Below the pieces are notes generated by a model that saw nothing but the letters and a program-made list of their open reading frames with translations, was not told where the DNA came from and searched no databases. Positions 21,890 through 31,680 of a stretch of DNA of 64,000 nt are shown here, one piece after another (position 1 is the stretch's first letter; the number at the start of each line of letters is the position of its first letter). A program made the translations under genes and the position numbers. The DNA lies in NCBI RefSeq assembly GCF_027579695.1, contig NC_083587.1, positions 58,205,738-58,269,737 on the forward strand, read 5' to 3'. This stretch comes from Neoarius graeffei (taxonomy: Eukaryota > Chordata > Actinopteri > Siluriformes > Ariidae).

Positions 21890-22615
21890 AGGTACCCTGT
21901 GTGTCCATGTGGCTACTGCTTATAAATAACAGTTTTCTGATCCCATGTCCATACAGTAAATATAGCATATATATTTACTCTATGAGGCAGTAGCCACAAA
22001 AATGAAGCATAATCCAAAAATGAACAATTTAAAAAAAAAAAAAAAAAAATCACAGAAGTAAAATATACCAAGTGTCTGTACTTTATATTATTCTACTCTT
22101 ACCTCTTATGGTTTTTGAAACTGAAACCTCCGAACCGAGGCTGACATACACACGCTGTCGCCATGACCGAAACTCTTATTTCCCGGAAATGGCCTGGCGC
22201 TAGAGCTCAATGGAACGCACTTTCCCTCTGTAATAAGCATAAACATATCTGAAAGCGATTTCTTTAAATGGTGAACCAAATTGTATACACTCACCGGCTA
22301 TTTTAATCGGAACACATGTATGGACATGCACAGTGCGCGATCGTTACACTCTTACATTCTTACAGCATGATGACGTAGTGGCTAGCGCCTCTATACAGTC
22401 TGGTTCCTCTCGAGGCTTCTTCCTCATGTCGTCTGAGGGAGTTTTTCCTTGCCACCGTCGCCACAGGTGTGCTCATTCGGGATAGATTAGGGATAAAATT
22501 AGCTCATATTTTAAAGTTGTTCAAATTCTGTAAAGCTGCTTTGCGACAATGTTTATTGTTAAAAGCGCTATACAAATTAACTTGACTTGACTACAGTATG
22601 AGGCAGTAGCCACAA
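21890..22615. mobile_element. GTGGCTACTGC repeat, copy A
   Basis: It begins AGGTACCCTGTGTGTCCATG then TGGCTACTGCTTATAAAT, and contains GAGGCAGTAGCCACAAAAA at about 21984 and again at about 22598, which is inverted relative to the start. Body words such as CTGAAACCTCCGAACCGAGG and TGAACCAAATTGTATACAC recur in copies at 51105 and 57100. A LINE 3' end is inserted at 22391-22592. I do not recognise the family. Confidence 0.6.
22391..22592 (+). mobile_element. Non-LTR element 3' end (CTTGACTTGAC tail)
   Basis: The sequence CTGAGGGAGTTTTTCCTTGC, GGGATAGATTAGGGATAAAA and GCGCTATACAAATTAACTTG, ending in a CTTGACTTGAC repeat, is a very common fish LINE 3' end. No coding part is left. A close sister copy is at 50796. 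Confidence 0.7.
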
Positions 22616-22624
22616 CAAAAACAA

Positions 22625-22820
22625 TTTTGACCTTTTTGGTGACCTTGACCAGATGACCCTCAAAATGTTGGAGGTTCTATTTGAGACCAATGCCCATCTA
22701 TCCTGAAAGTTTCATGAAAATTGATCCAGCCGTTTTCCCGTAATATCATTAACAACAAAACAAAGAAACCCGACCGAAAACAATACCTTGCCCCCTGGTG
22801 GACTCGGTCCCAGGTGAGGT
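22625..22820. repeat. Dispersed vertebrate repeat fragment
   Basis: Words CCTTGACCAGATGACCC, CTGAAAGTTTCATGAAAATT, CCAGCCGTTTTCCCGTAAT and CGAAAACAATACCTTGCCCC belong to a repeat often seen in fish. The class is not clear, and no ends are visible. Confidence 0.45.
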
Positions 22821-23581
22821 AATAAACAGAATGGATTTTTCCTTTATAAGTGCATGAAAATCTGTGCCTGTTCTGAGGAACCCACATCAAGTCTCCAGAA
22901 CCACCATCTCACTGGTTTTCTCCATCCAGAGTTGAGAGGACCGACAGTAACGAATGCAGCAGGTGACTCATCATCTTAATGGGACCGTCAGTGACGCGTC
23001 ATCTTAGTACTCCAGGTGACATCTGGGATGAGTGAGGCGTGCTGGGGACTTATCAGATCCAGGAAAATAACAGGACGTGATCTGAGCTGTTATATTGTTT
23101 TGGTCATAAAAAGGAGCAAGACTAGCATCAGCAGAATCTGAAGGAAGGGATGATCTAGGAACATGGTGTATCGAGCGATGCAAATGGGCTCATGCTGGAT
23201 TTGCGCGGACATTGATTTTGATTTAAGGCACCTACCAAAGCCTCAGAGTAAACTGCAAATCAAATTGTGCTGATTCTGGCTGATGGGATGGAATTATATT
23301 TTAAAAAAAAAAAGTACACCATGGTTTTGATCGGTATCTGGTTACTTAGCACAAATCCAAAGTCTTTTAGCACAACTCTGGATTATGGTCACAATAACTG
23401 AAAAAAAAAATACTCATCTTGATATAGGAAGGGGTTTATTATGATTGCTTAAGGACTGGAAGCCAGAATTTCTGCTGCTGTCCATGTTAAGGATCACTGT
23501 GGGTGGTAAAAGAGAGCAACTGGACTTGCTTGAAGACGTTTCACCTCTCATCCGAAAGGATTCTTCAGTTCTGTCTGACTA

Positions 23582-24139
23582 ATACCCTGTCCACACTAGG
23601 GATTTTGTACCACAACACCTGTCCACACTAGCAACTATACCGGTACTGTAGCGGTATAACTGTATCGGTACGAAACCCACAAATGTATGGGTTTCGTATC
23701 GGTGCTGTAGCGTTTCGCTGTAGTGTGGACAGATGAAGCGGTTCTGTATCGATACAAATATAATGCGCATGCGCAATGAACCATTCCTACTTCTTCGCTG
23801 AATAAAATAGTGAAGAACGGAGATTCGTTTTCTTTGTTTCTTTCTCAACTGCCTCACGCGTTTTATACAATTCGACTGAATAAATGACCACCAGAAATAC
23901 AGACTGTACATTGACAATAAAAAGCACACACACACACGTCGTTTCATCCGCCATATTCTCGGAAGGAAGTTACTCGGTAACCACGGAAACATTTCAGGCA
24001 CGCACATTTCAACTTCCGTGAAAGAAAACCGCAAACATTTCTCGCTAGTGTGGACAGATGCACTAAACTGTACCGGTATACTTTGTATTGATACAGTTAT
24101 ACCACTATCGTACCGGTATATATGTGAACACAGCTTTAT
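23582..24139. mobile_element. Tandem CTGTCCACACT MITE, copy 1
   Basis: About 558 bp beginning ACCCTGTCCACACTAGGG and ending ATATGTGAACACAGCTTTAT, full of CCGGTAC and GGTACGAAAC words. Copy 2 follows immediately. The start CCTGTCCACACTAG and the complement of the end (AGCTGTGTTCACA) form weak terminal inverted repeats, as in hAT-like MITEs. Confidence 0.65.
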
Positions 24140-24818
24140 ACCCTGCCCACACTAGGGATTTTGTACCGATACGATACTACTTTCGTACCGCAACACCTGT
24201 CCACACTAGCAACTATACCGGTACTGTAGCGGTATAACTGTATCGGTACGAAACCCACAAATGTATGGGTTTCGTACCAGTACAGTATCGGTACTGTAGC
24301 GCTTCGCTGTAATGTGGACAGATGAAGCGGTTCTGTATCGATACAAATATAACGCGCATGCGCAATGAACCATTCCTACTTCTTCTGGGTTATTCATACA
24401 ATACAATACGAGATTCGTTTTCTTTGTTTCTTTCTCAACTGCCTCGCGTGTTTTATACGATTCGACTGAATAAATGACCACCAGAAATACAGACTGTACA
24501 TTGACAACAAAAAGCACACACACACGTCGTTTCATCCGCCATATTCTCGGAAGGAAGTTACTCGGTAACCACGGAAACATTTCACGCACGCGCATTTCAA
24601 CTTCCGTGAAAGAAAACCGCAAACATTTCTCGCTAGTGTGGACAGATGCACTAAACTGTACCGGTATACTTTGTATCAATACAGTTATATAGACCCTTTT
24701 CACGTGACGTCACGACAAACGCGGCCGCCATTTTGGACATGTACTACCAGTAGTTTACCACAGCCAACATTGAGGAACGGCAGCAAAGAAAGTTTTTACT
24801 TTCAGCAAGACTTCCATC

Positions 24819-24982
24819 ATGCCACTATATTGTTGTGCACCTGGATGTAGTAACCATCAACAAACAAGGCAAGGTTTATCATTTTATCGGATCCCGACGG
24901 AGAAGATGGATAGCGGCCATTAACAGGAAAGATTGGCAGCCCTCGGCATACCAAAGCTTGTGTAGTGACCACTTTGTTGGAG
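24819..24982 (+). pseudogene. THAP-domain first exon of the ISL2EU-type transposase gene
   Basis: From the ATG at 24819 the frame gives MPLYCCAPGCSNHQQ and later LSFYRIPT, i.e. the first C2 pair and the FYRIP strand of a THAP zinc finger. One frameshift later it gives RRWIAAINRKDW and then LCSDHFVGG, the tryptophan and C-x2-HF part. The exon ends at a strong donor AG|GTAAGA at 24982. THAP domains provide DNA binding for several transposases. The frameshift near 24897 means this copy cannot make the domain. Confidence 0.75.
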
Positions 24983-25104
24983 GTAAGATGAATAAAATTA
25001 GCCAAAAAAGGCATTACACTGCTGTTAACATTCTGTGGCGGCGAGTGTGTAACCAAATAGGTTAAAATAACCCATTATAACCTCTTTGTTCTTCTGTAGT
25101 AGCT

Positions 25105-25592
25105 ATTGTTGACTAGCTAATGTCAACAACATAGTAGCTAGTATGTTACTAGCAATGTTTACAGTCATTTGGATGACTGTTAAAACCTTTCAGTCTCAAG
25201 TTTTTCCTTTACTGTATTTACTAGTTTACTGTAATTATGATCTGGCAGCTATTTACACCGGATCCAGTGTAAATAGCTGCCGGAGCCAACGTCTGAGGTT
25301 CCGGAGCGCGCTCCGGAACCTCAGACGTTGGCTCCGGCAGCTATTTACCTGTACAGGGCTTAATTTGAGGGAGAGCAAGACGGAGTGCACTCCGGAACCT
25401 CAGACGTTGGCTCCGGCAGCTATTTACACTGGATCCGGTGTAAATAGCTGCCGGATCATAATTACAGTAAACTAGTAAATACAGTAAAGGGAAAAACTTG
25501 AGACTGAAAGGTTTTAACGGTCATCCAAATGACTGAACGTAAACATTGCTACAGTAACATACTAGCTACTATGTTGTTGACATTAACTAGTG
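25105..25592. repeat. Large palindrome inside element 1
   Basis: Left arm words TGTCAACAACATAGTAGCTA, CAGTCATTTGGATGACTGTT and CTTTCAGTCTCAAGTTTTTC reappear as inverse complements on the right. The centre holds a second inverted set (GGCAGCTATTTACACCGGAT, GGAACCTCAGACGTTGGCTC) with inner GGAGCGCGCTCC. The arms are roughly 160 bp with a ~150-bp self-complementary centre. It could be a nested foldback element or an inverted duplication. Confidence 0.75.
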
Positions 25593-25781
25593 CTAACAGC
25601 TAGCTGCTAGTACACTGCTACAACACAGACACCGACCCTAATAATACAGTTCTTCATCATTGCCTGGTAACAGCAAATTTATAACGGGCCATGTCTCAAC
25701 AGACTGAGAAGTTATTTCAATGACATTTAATAACATTTTGTTTATCCTGAGGACCGAAAGTAAATGAAAATGTGAACAAAC

Positions 25782-26180
25782 CTTAGCTGTAATAAGATGG
25801 CGACCACCGGCTCCAGGGACGACCCGCTGATGTAGGCATCTTACCCAGCCTGACACAAAATATTTGTAGGCATCCAAACTCTTATACGCTTTCAGATCAA
25901 TACCTGTGTATGGCGATGGGTTTTTAACGACATAGGTATACAGATCATGTGGGCCGAAGTCAGGTAAAGACGAGGGCTTCGTGTACTTCCGTACGTCAGT
26001 GAACAATCCTGGTGGAAGCAGGTAAACGTCGTTCTCTAAGCCTGCTAACCTCAATTTTTGCAAATACCTCTCCCTCTGCTCGCCCTGTAAATGCCCTACG
26101 TCGCTGGATAGTGAAGGTGTTTTCTGCATCTCACTCCTTTTTCTTTTATGTTTTTCATTTGTCGCCTTCCTCGCGTTCAA
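25782..26180 (-). pseudogene. First exon of the ISL2EU-type SWIM/YqaJ-like protein
   Basis: This 399-bp exon encodes 133 residues ending at a donor AAG|GTTTGT. It contains RYLQKLRLAGLENDVYLLPP, DFGPHDLYTYVV and KSLDAYKYFVSGWVR, then GRHLITAK. The Y-x-FVSGWV block followed by a conserved basic ITAKV is the usual N-terminal part of fish proteins with a SWIM finger and YqaJ-like exonuclease, the second gene of ISL2EU elements. The exon itself is open. Downstream exons are deleted, so no nuclease can be made. Confidence 0.65.
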
Positions 26181-26322
26181 ACTGATTCGAGCCGAAGTCC
26201 ACTACATGTCCAAAATGGCGGTGGCGTTTACGAAGGTCACGTGACTGAAAAGGGTCTATAAGTGTGAACACAGCTTAATAGGGAGTATCAGGTATTTATC
26301 CTCTCATGGATGAAAAGCAATC

Positions 26323-26775
26323 CTAAGGTGTCGTTGAGTCATCCTGTTGGTGTGGGTCACTGGGGGCTGGGTGTGAACGGTCTAGAGTGTCGTTGGGATG
26401 ATCGATGGATAGTTGGTTCTCTCTGTCCTCCTGTGAGCCACTGAAAACAGCTGGGTTTTGGTGTGCATTCAGTTGTCTGGGAAGTGTGCTAAGGACTGCA
26501 TTGTAGGTGGCTGATAAATGATATCTTAGACCACCACCTCTGTTCAGTGATGGCCGTTCCAGGTCGACAACAATGGCTTCTTTAAGAATCTTCAAGCAAG
26601 TCCAGTTGCTCTCTTTTACCACCCACAGTTTACTATGACCTGGATGACTGAGAATCTTCACAGACATGTTAAGGATCAGTTGTTGATCCCTGAAATGTGG
26701 ACTGAAAATCTGATTCTTTGGTGTCTTTGGATATTTGTAGTTAAGCCATAACAAACGAATTGTGGGCACCCTCAT
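26323..26775 (-). pseudogene. GIY-YIG-type C terminus of a Penelope-like ORF
   Basis: The frame contains KESNWTCLKILKEAIVVD then LERPSLNRGGGLRYHLS. This matches the end of the GIY-YIG endonuclease domain of Penelope-like retroelements, in which a (K/R)EAI helix is followed by PSLNRGGG. The RT core and the GIY-YIG start are not here. The upstream part of the frame does not look like this family, so the copy is truncated at about residue 45. Confidence 0.6.
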
Positions 26776-27091
26776 AGATAACTTCGGTCACTTCTGAATT
26801 AATTAACGGTGGGATTTTGTCTCTTGCCCTGCTTGACAACACATTTTGCCGACCAAGAAGCAACCAATGGCTGTGATATGTAAACAAAAGAAACCTCCAC
26901 TAAAATATCCTAGAACGAATGGCAATTAAATAAAAGTGCAATATATAAAACGTTCAGGAATGACAAAAGAAACCGAAATTAATAAATCATTTAGAATAGT
27001 TATGCTAAGAGACTTTAGAACTTGTGCTGAAAGACTTTTGTGCTCAATAACCGTAAACCTTTTGATCCGTTTTGACAACATGCACAATACT

Positions 27092-27465
27092 CTCATATCT
27101 CATTATCTCTAGCCACTTTATCCTTCTACAGGGTCGCAGGCAAGCTGGAGCCTATCCCAGCTGACTATGGGCGAAAGGCGGGGTACACCCTGGACAAGTC
27201 GCCAGGTCATCACAGGGCTGACACATAGACACAGACAACCATTCACACTCACATTCACACCTACGGTCAATTTAGAGTCACCAGTTAACCTAACCTGCAT
27301 GTCTTTGGACTGTGGGGGAAACCGGAGCACCCGGAGGAAACCCACGTGGACACGGGGAGAACATGCAAACTCCACACAGAAAGGCCCTCGCCGGCCCCGG
27401 GGTTTCGAACCCAGGACCTTCTTGCTGTGAGGCGACAGCGCTAACCACTACACCACCGTACCGCC
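27092..27465 (-). mobile_element. Mermaid-like SINE with 11-bp target duplication
   Basis: Full-length minus-strand SINE flanked by perfect TGCACAATACT repeats (27081-27091 and 27466-27476). Confidence 0.93.
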
Positions 27466-27479
27466 TGCACAATACTATA

Positions 27480-29004
27480 TTTAAAAAAAATAAAATAAAC
27501 CCTCCTAAATCTGATGAAGCTCATTTATTGAGCCAGTGTGCAAATTTCCTTCTCCAAAAGTCCTTTCATCTGATATGTTCTACATGTAGAACCAAAAATA
27601 GTCCATCATGGTGCACCATACACTGTATCTACCTAAGTATAGTGCTGCCATCTAGCGGCCAGCAAGCAGGAATACAGCCATTATTGTTATTCTTATTGCT
27701 AGAAATTGATAAATGTTCCTTGCTTTTTATACATGAAGATGCAATTTACTACTCTTTTGGATTATGATGTGCAAATACATTAAAAATATTATGTAATCAT
27801 GACTGGTTGTATCCTGACCTGATAACACAATCACCATGGGAAGAAGAAAAGGGGGGAAAAAAAAAGAGAGATTGCATTTTTCATACTACTTCACGCCAAA
27901 AAGCACTCAAAAGGTTTGATTTGTCTGTACTATGAGACTTTTGCCGGCTTTGGTTAACCAGCTGCAGAGCTTTTGTCACAGTTCCCATATTTGTCATAGT
28001 TTCTAAGGAGACCGGTTGCTAAGGGGAGGTGAATAAACAGCCAACATCCATCCAAGTGGCACTTGAGAACTTCAAAAGCAGAAGGAAAACATGGTACGCA
28101 CTAACCACAGGCCTGCTGAAGTCTGAAATGAATGGTGGCTTTGCTGAAGGATGATAGCAGGCTCTTTGTTTTGCTGAACCAGCTCTGGGCTTGGACTTGA
28201 TTCCTGAAGTTTTTCTAATGTACTTCAGTTTGGAAAACAAAGTAGGGATTGTGTCACTTGCTTTGACAAAACATGCACTTTTGCCACGCTCAAACTCAGA
28301 GTAAAGATGATCTACAAGGATCTAGGGTTTGCACTGATCTATGGTGACAATTGTTTTTTGCGATAATGTACAGTATAAGAAAATATTTTACTTCACAGTG
28401 ACATGGGAAAAGCTCTTTACGGTCTTGATGAACTGAAAAAGGACCTGTCTTTGGGAAAAAAAAAAAAAATTATGCCATCTCTTCTCTGGAAGCAGCACCT
28501 GTAAAAGATTGATTTCAACTCTGGGCAAGGCTTGCCGAAGGACATAGATGCTTCACGGTTTCCTTCCAGCATGAAGATATTGGAAAAAAAAAGTGTGTCA
28601 GAATGTGATGCTCAGTCATGCAAGTGGAAAACTCCTTGATCGCATGTCAGAGAAGTGAAAAAAAAGTTGAAATGGAAAATGCCTTGGTCAAGACTGAGAA
28701 CCGCAAAGGGGAAAGAAAAGGTTCAGCTTCTTTAAAATAATTTCTATATTTCCTGGCAGGACTGCTACAGAAACCATAAGTGGAGATGTTCCTGTTCAGC
28801 TGGAACAGCTGCCCGGTCTTTTACTATCCAAAGAGCCAAGCGAGCTAGAGTTCCTTGCTTAAATAAGCATGGTTTTCCACAATCATAACAGAGAACACCA
28901 AGAACTTGGAGGACATTGGAGAGGACACCAGGTGGCAGCTTGAGCTTTAGTTTTTTCCAATGAGCTGATGGAGACCAGACTGAGTCATGCTCTGCATGTC
29001 CTAG
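27480..29004. other. Intergenic DNA, no feature recognised
   Basis: No protein-like frame. Several A runs and low-complexity stretches, and unique-looking sequence between. Confidence 0.35.
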
Positions 29005-29011
29005 AACAGTA

Positions 29012-29430
29012 TCTCAAAGTGAGAATCCATCCCTCCAGGCCACTGGAGGCCAGGCTCTGTGGGCCGTGTTCTGTAATATTTCCAAATAAGAATCCGTCCC
29101 TCCAGAGCCTCGCCTCCATCAATGGCCTGTGGTCCCTGTGCTCTAGAACATCTCCAAATGAGAATCTATCCCACCAGAGCCTGACCTTAGGTGGCCTGTG
29201 ATCCCTCTCCCCTACAATAGCGTCTCCAAGTGAGAAATCATACCATCAGAATCTGGCCTCCAGTGGTCCGTGATTCCTGTACCCAAACAACAGTATCTTC
29301 AAGTGAGAACCCATCCCTCCAGAGCATGACCTCCAGTGACCTATGAACATCATGCCCTACAACAGCATCTCCAAGTGAGAACCCATCCCTCCATAGCCTT
29401 GCCTTCAGAAGCCTATGAGAAGCTCTCTTA
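29012..29430. repeat. ~70-bp degenerate minisatellite, about six units
   Basis: The phrase CTCCAAGTGAGAACCCATCC and its variants begin near 29012, 29080, 29151, 29223, 29296 and 29369, a period of 68-73 bp. Units share CAGAGCCTGACCTCCAGTGG-like cores. It lies just beyond the rab5a 3' end. Confidence 0.85.
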
Positions 29431-29704
29431 ACAAGAGGTGGAAAGAACCACAAACTTGTTGAAAGATCTCACAAGATCTCTAGACCAGGCAGAATAAGAA
29501 AGGGTGTGCAGAACGTGACAGAAAAAGCTCAAGCCAGGTTATTCTGAAGGACAGAAGACTGTGACCTTGCAAAGGGCATCGATTAAGATCTCGCATCAGC
29601 AGATATGGCTGTTGGATCAAGAACAACATTGTCCAGTTTTACTTCAAATAACCACAAAGTGAAGGATAACGTGATCTGAATTAAATATCCACAAACACAA
29701 ACTG

Positions 29705-31564
29705 TATACAATTCACCCCCTTTATTGGAAATATTAACTAGTACCTGGACATTTAAAAAAAAAAAAAAAAGTCAGTCCCTCAGTGTTAATGCTGTTACAT
29801 CACTCGTTTCTTTTCGGCTCTCGGATGGCTACTAATTAATTACCTCAGCCACCTTCGGCAATTAAGCAGCACCACTAAATCAAGCCCAGTGTGGTCCATT
29901 TCAGCTTGATCACACTGCAGAGACACCAGGCAGGCATCATTTCATAATGACTTATTTAAAAATACAACTCAATTTGTGCAATTTGATAGTATCTCAATAG
30001 GAAAAAAAAAAAAAAAGACCCAAAACAAAAACGTCGCATCTCAAAAGAAGCACTAGACAGACCATGGGTTAAATGTCAAGTTGATTTGTTAATAACACTA
30101 CATATAAAGGAGAGCGAGGGGGGGAAGGAGAGAACAAACAAACAAAAAACCCATCAAAAACATTATTTGGCCAATTTGTGAAAAGCAAAAACTCTTAAAG
30201 GGAACTGTACAATAAAGAAGAGTGCATACATACAGTCCATCATGGCAAACAGCTCATATAGTAGTATTTAAGATGGAGATAGCAAGATATACTGGATTTC
30301 TACCTTGACACGTTGATATTTTTCTACCACTGGGCTCTAACGCCTTCACTGACCGGAATATATTCCAGAGATGAGTCAATAAAAAGTTTTCAAAGCTTTA
30401 GTTTTTTGTAGCAGGACTACACGATAATGCATCAGCCATGCGCTAGTATGAAGAATTATTTGTGATGTTTACCAAAGAGACTGAGGGAATGGAAGATTGT
30501 ATCTACTGTTCTTTAGTGTTAACGTATATAACGCCAACGTGTAACTTAATCAACAGTAGTCCATACAGCGGGACAGAACGTCCTCGCCATCCTCTGTTTA
30601 ATTGTTTCACTCAAAAGACACAGCCATTGGTCAAATTAGGTCCGACAATCAGACCGGTCCGTCTGCCCAGAACGGTAACAGATTCACTGAGGCTGTATGC
30701 CACCAATACTTTAATAATAATCTCCAAGAAGAGACAAAGGACAGTGTATTCTCAGACTCAAGGAGGAACACATAGGTAGAATTAAATCATCATTCTCAGA
30801 TAGCTACACAACAAAATCACGTGGATAAGCAGAGGTTTGATTTCGTCCTCCGATTCTATTAAGTGACTGACAATCGGAGTTGAAATTCAACTGAAAGTGA
30901 GCAAGATGGGTGGGAACGGTTACTTCCCATTGAGGAACTGCACTTAGACACCAAAACGATCAATATTAAGAATCCAATTTTTTTTTTTTTCCAAACAAGG
31001 GAATCATTTTACTAGATTAACAATCAACACGTGCAAAAAACAGCGTCTCTACATCATTTACACATAGAAATGGTGATCATTTAGGTAGCATCTTTCTTTA
31101 AGATAGAGTTGTTCTTGGTCAAAACCTCCACAGTTGGTTGATTGATTTCTTAAACTCCCCCATTATGGCACTCGAACACACTGAAAGCTGCATGTACAGC
31201 TCGACTTAGCTGCAACTACAAGCATCCAACAACCACCAACCTGTTCAGAACATTACTGTGCATCCTCATCCCGAATACTACACTATACATCCTCTCTCTC
31301 ACTCACACACACACACACACACACACACACATTCAACCTAGGTAACTTCCCCGTGTTAAGTTAAAAATGTGTATTTAGGCTTTGTAGTGATACATGCATC
31401 CATTATACTGAAGTACTTATATTTGCTTTAAAAAAAAAAAGGTATTAGAAACAGAGCTATACAGAGTCTTTAGCAGTTCCAGGGAGCGAGGTTTGGAAGG
31501 ATGCGCCCCATGTCCAGAAGTGATGCAGAGTTAGTTGGGAGGTGAGAATGTGCGTGTTTGGTGG
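29705..31564 (-). other. rab5a: Probable 3' UTR of rab5a
   Basis: About 1.86 kb between the TAA stop and a minus-strand AATAAA. It is free of the SINEs and LINEs that fill the flanks, which fits selection against insertions in a transcribed 3' UTR. It holds a (CA)n tract near 31305. The 3' boundary is inferred from the poly(A) signal. Confidence 0.55.
29721..29726 (-). terminator. rab5a: Candidate rab5a polyadenylation signal
   Basis: AATAAA on the minus strand in CCAATAAAGGGGG, followed by the GU-rich stretch GTATACAGTTTGTGTTTGTG. Good composition for a cleavage site near 29705. Confidence 0.5.
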
Positions 31565-31680
31565 TTAGTTGCTGCAGCACGGCCCTTTGGCAGGCTGCGC
31601 TGTCTCTGCCAGGTCCACTCCTCGATTTCGGCCTGTGTTTGTTCCAGCCCCCAGGGAGTCGCTCTTGGGGAGCTTCTTTG
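31565..31680 (-). CDS. rab5a: rab5a coding exon 5 (hypervariable tail, CCSN)
   Basis: 116 bp including TAA, acceptor ATTGCAG|CAAAG. It encodes [33 protein letters not shown] and SN. The twin cysteines are the geranylgeranylation sites. The stretch after KKLPK differs from the KNEPQ of mammalian Rab5s, as expected for the hypervariable region. Confidence 0.95.

Larger units (their letters stand above)
24691..26257. mobile_element. ISL2EU-type DNA transposon, internally deleted (element 1)
   Basis: A 1567-bp element with terminal inverted repeats AGACCCTTTTCACGTGAC on the left, while the right end complement reads AGACCCTTTTCAGTCACGTG. Subterminal CGCCATTTTGGACATGTA is also inverted. It is flanked by AT on both sides (24689-24690, 26258-26259), matching the two-base target of the ISL2EU/IS4EU group. 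It carries a THAP exon at the left (+) and a SWIM/YqaJ-type protein exon at the right (-). The transposase core is missing, so it is non-autonomous. Confidence 0.75.
24140..26280. mobile_element. Tandem CTGTCCACACT MITE, copy 2, split by an ISL2EU-type element
   Basis: It begins ACCCTGCCCACACTAGGG and follows copy 1 at high similarity up to 24690. It then ends after the nested element with AGTGTGAACACAGCTTAATA. It differs from copy 1 by an extra ~19-bp CGTACCAGTACAGTATCGG segment and by losing a short CCACTATCGTACCGGTA segment near the insertion point. Confidence 0.65.
23490..26780 (-). mobile_element. Penelope-like element remnant hosting nested insertions
   Basis: On the minus strand a C-terminal coding piece (26323-26775) is followed, after ~2.7 kb of nested DNA, by the 3' region with AGAACTGAAGAATCCTTTCG and GATGAGAGGTGAAACGTC. 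The join points (CTGACTAAT at 23581 and AATAGGGAGT at 26278) fit an insertion into one continuous element. A ~42-bp segment beginning ACTGTGGGTGGTAAAAGAGA is present in inverted orientation at the two ends of the element. Confidence 0.6.
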
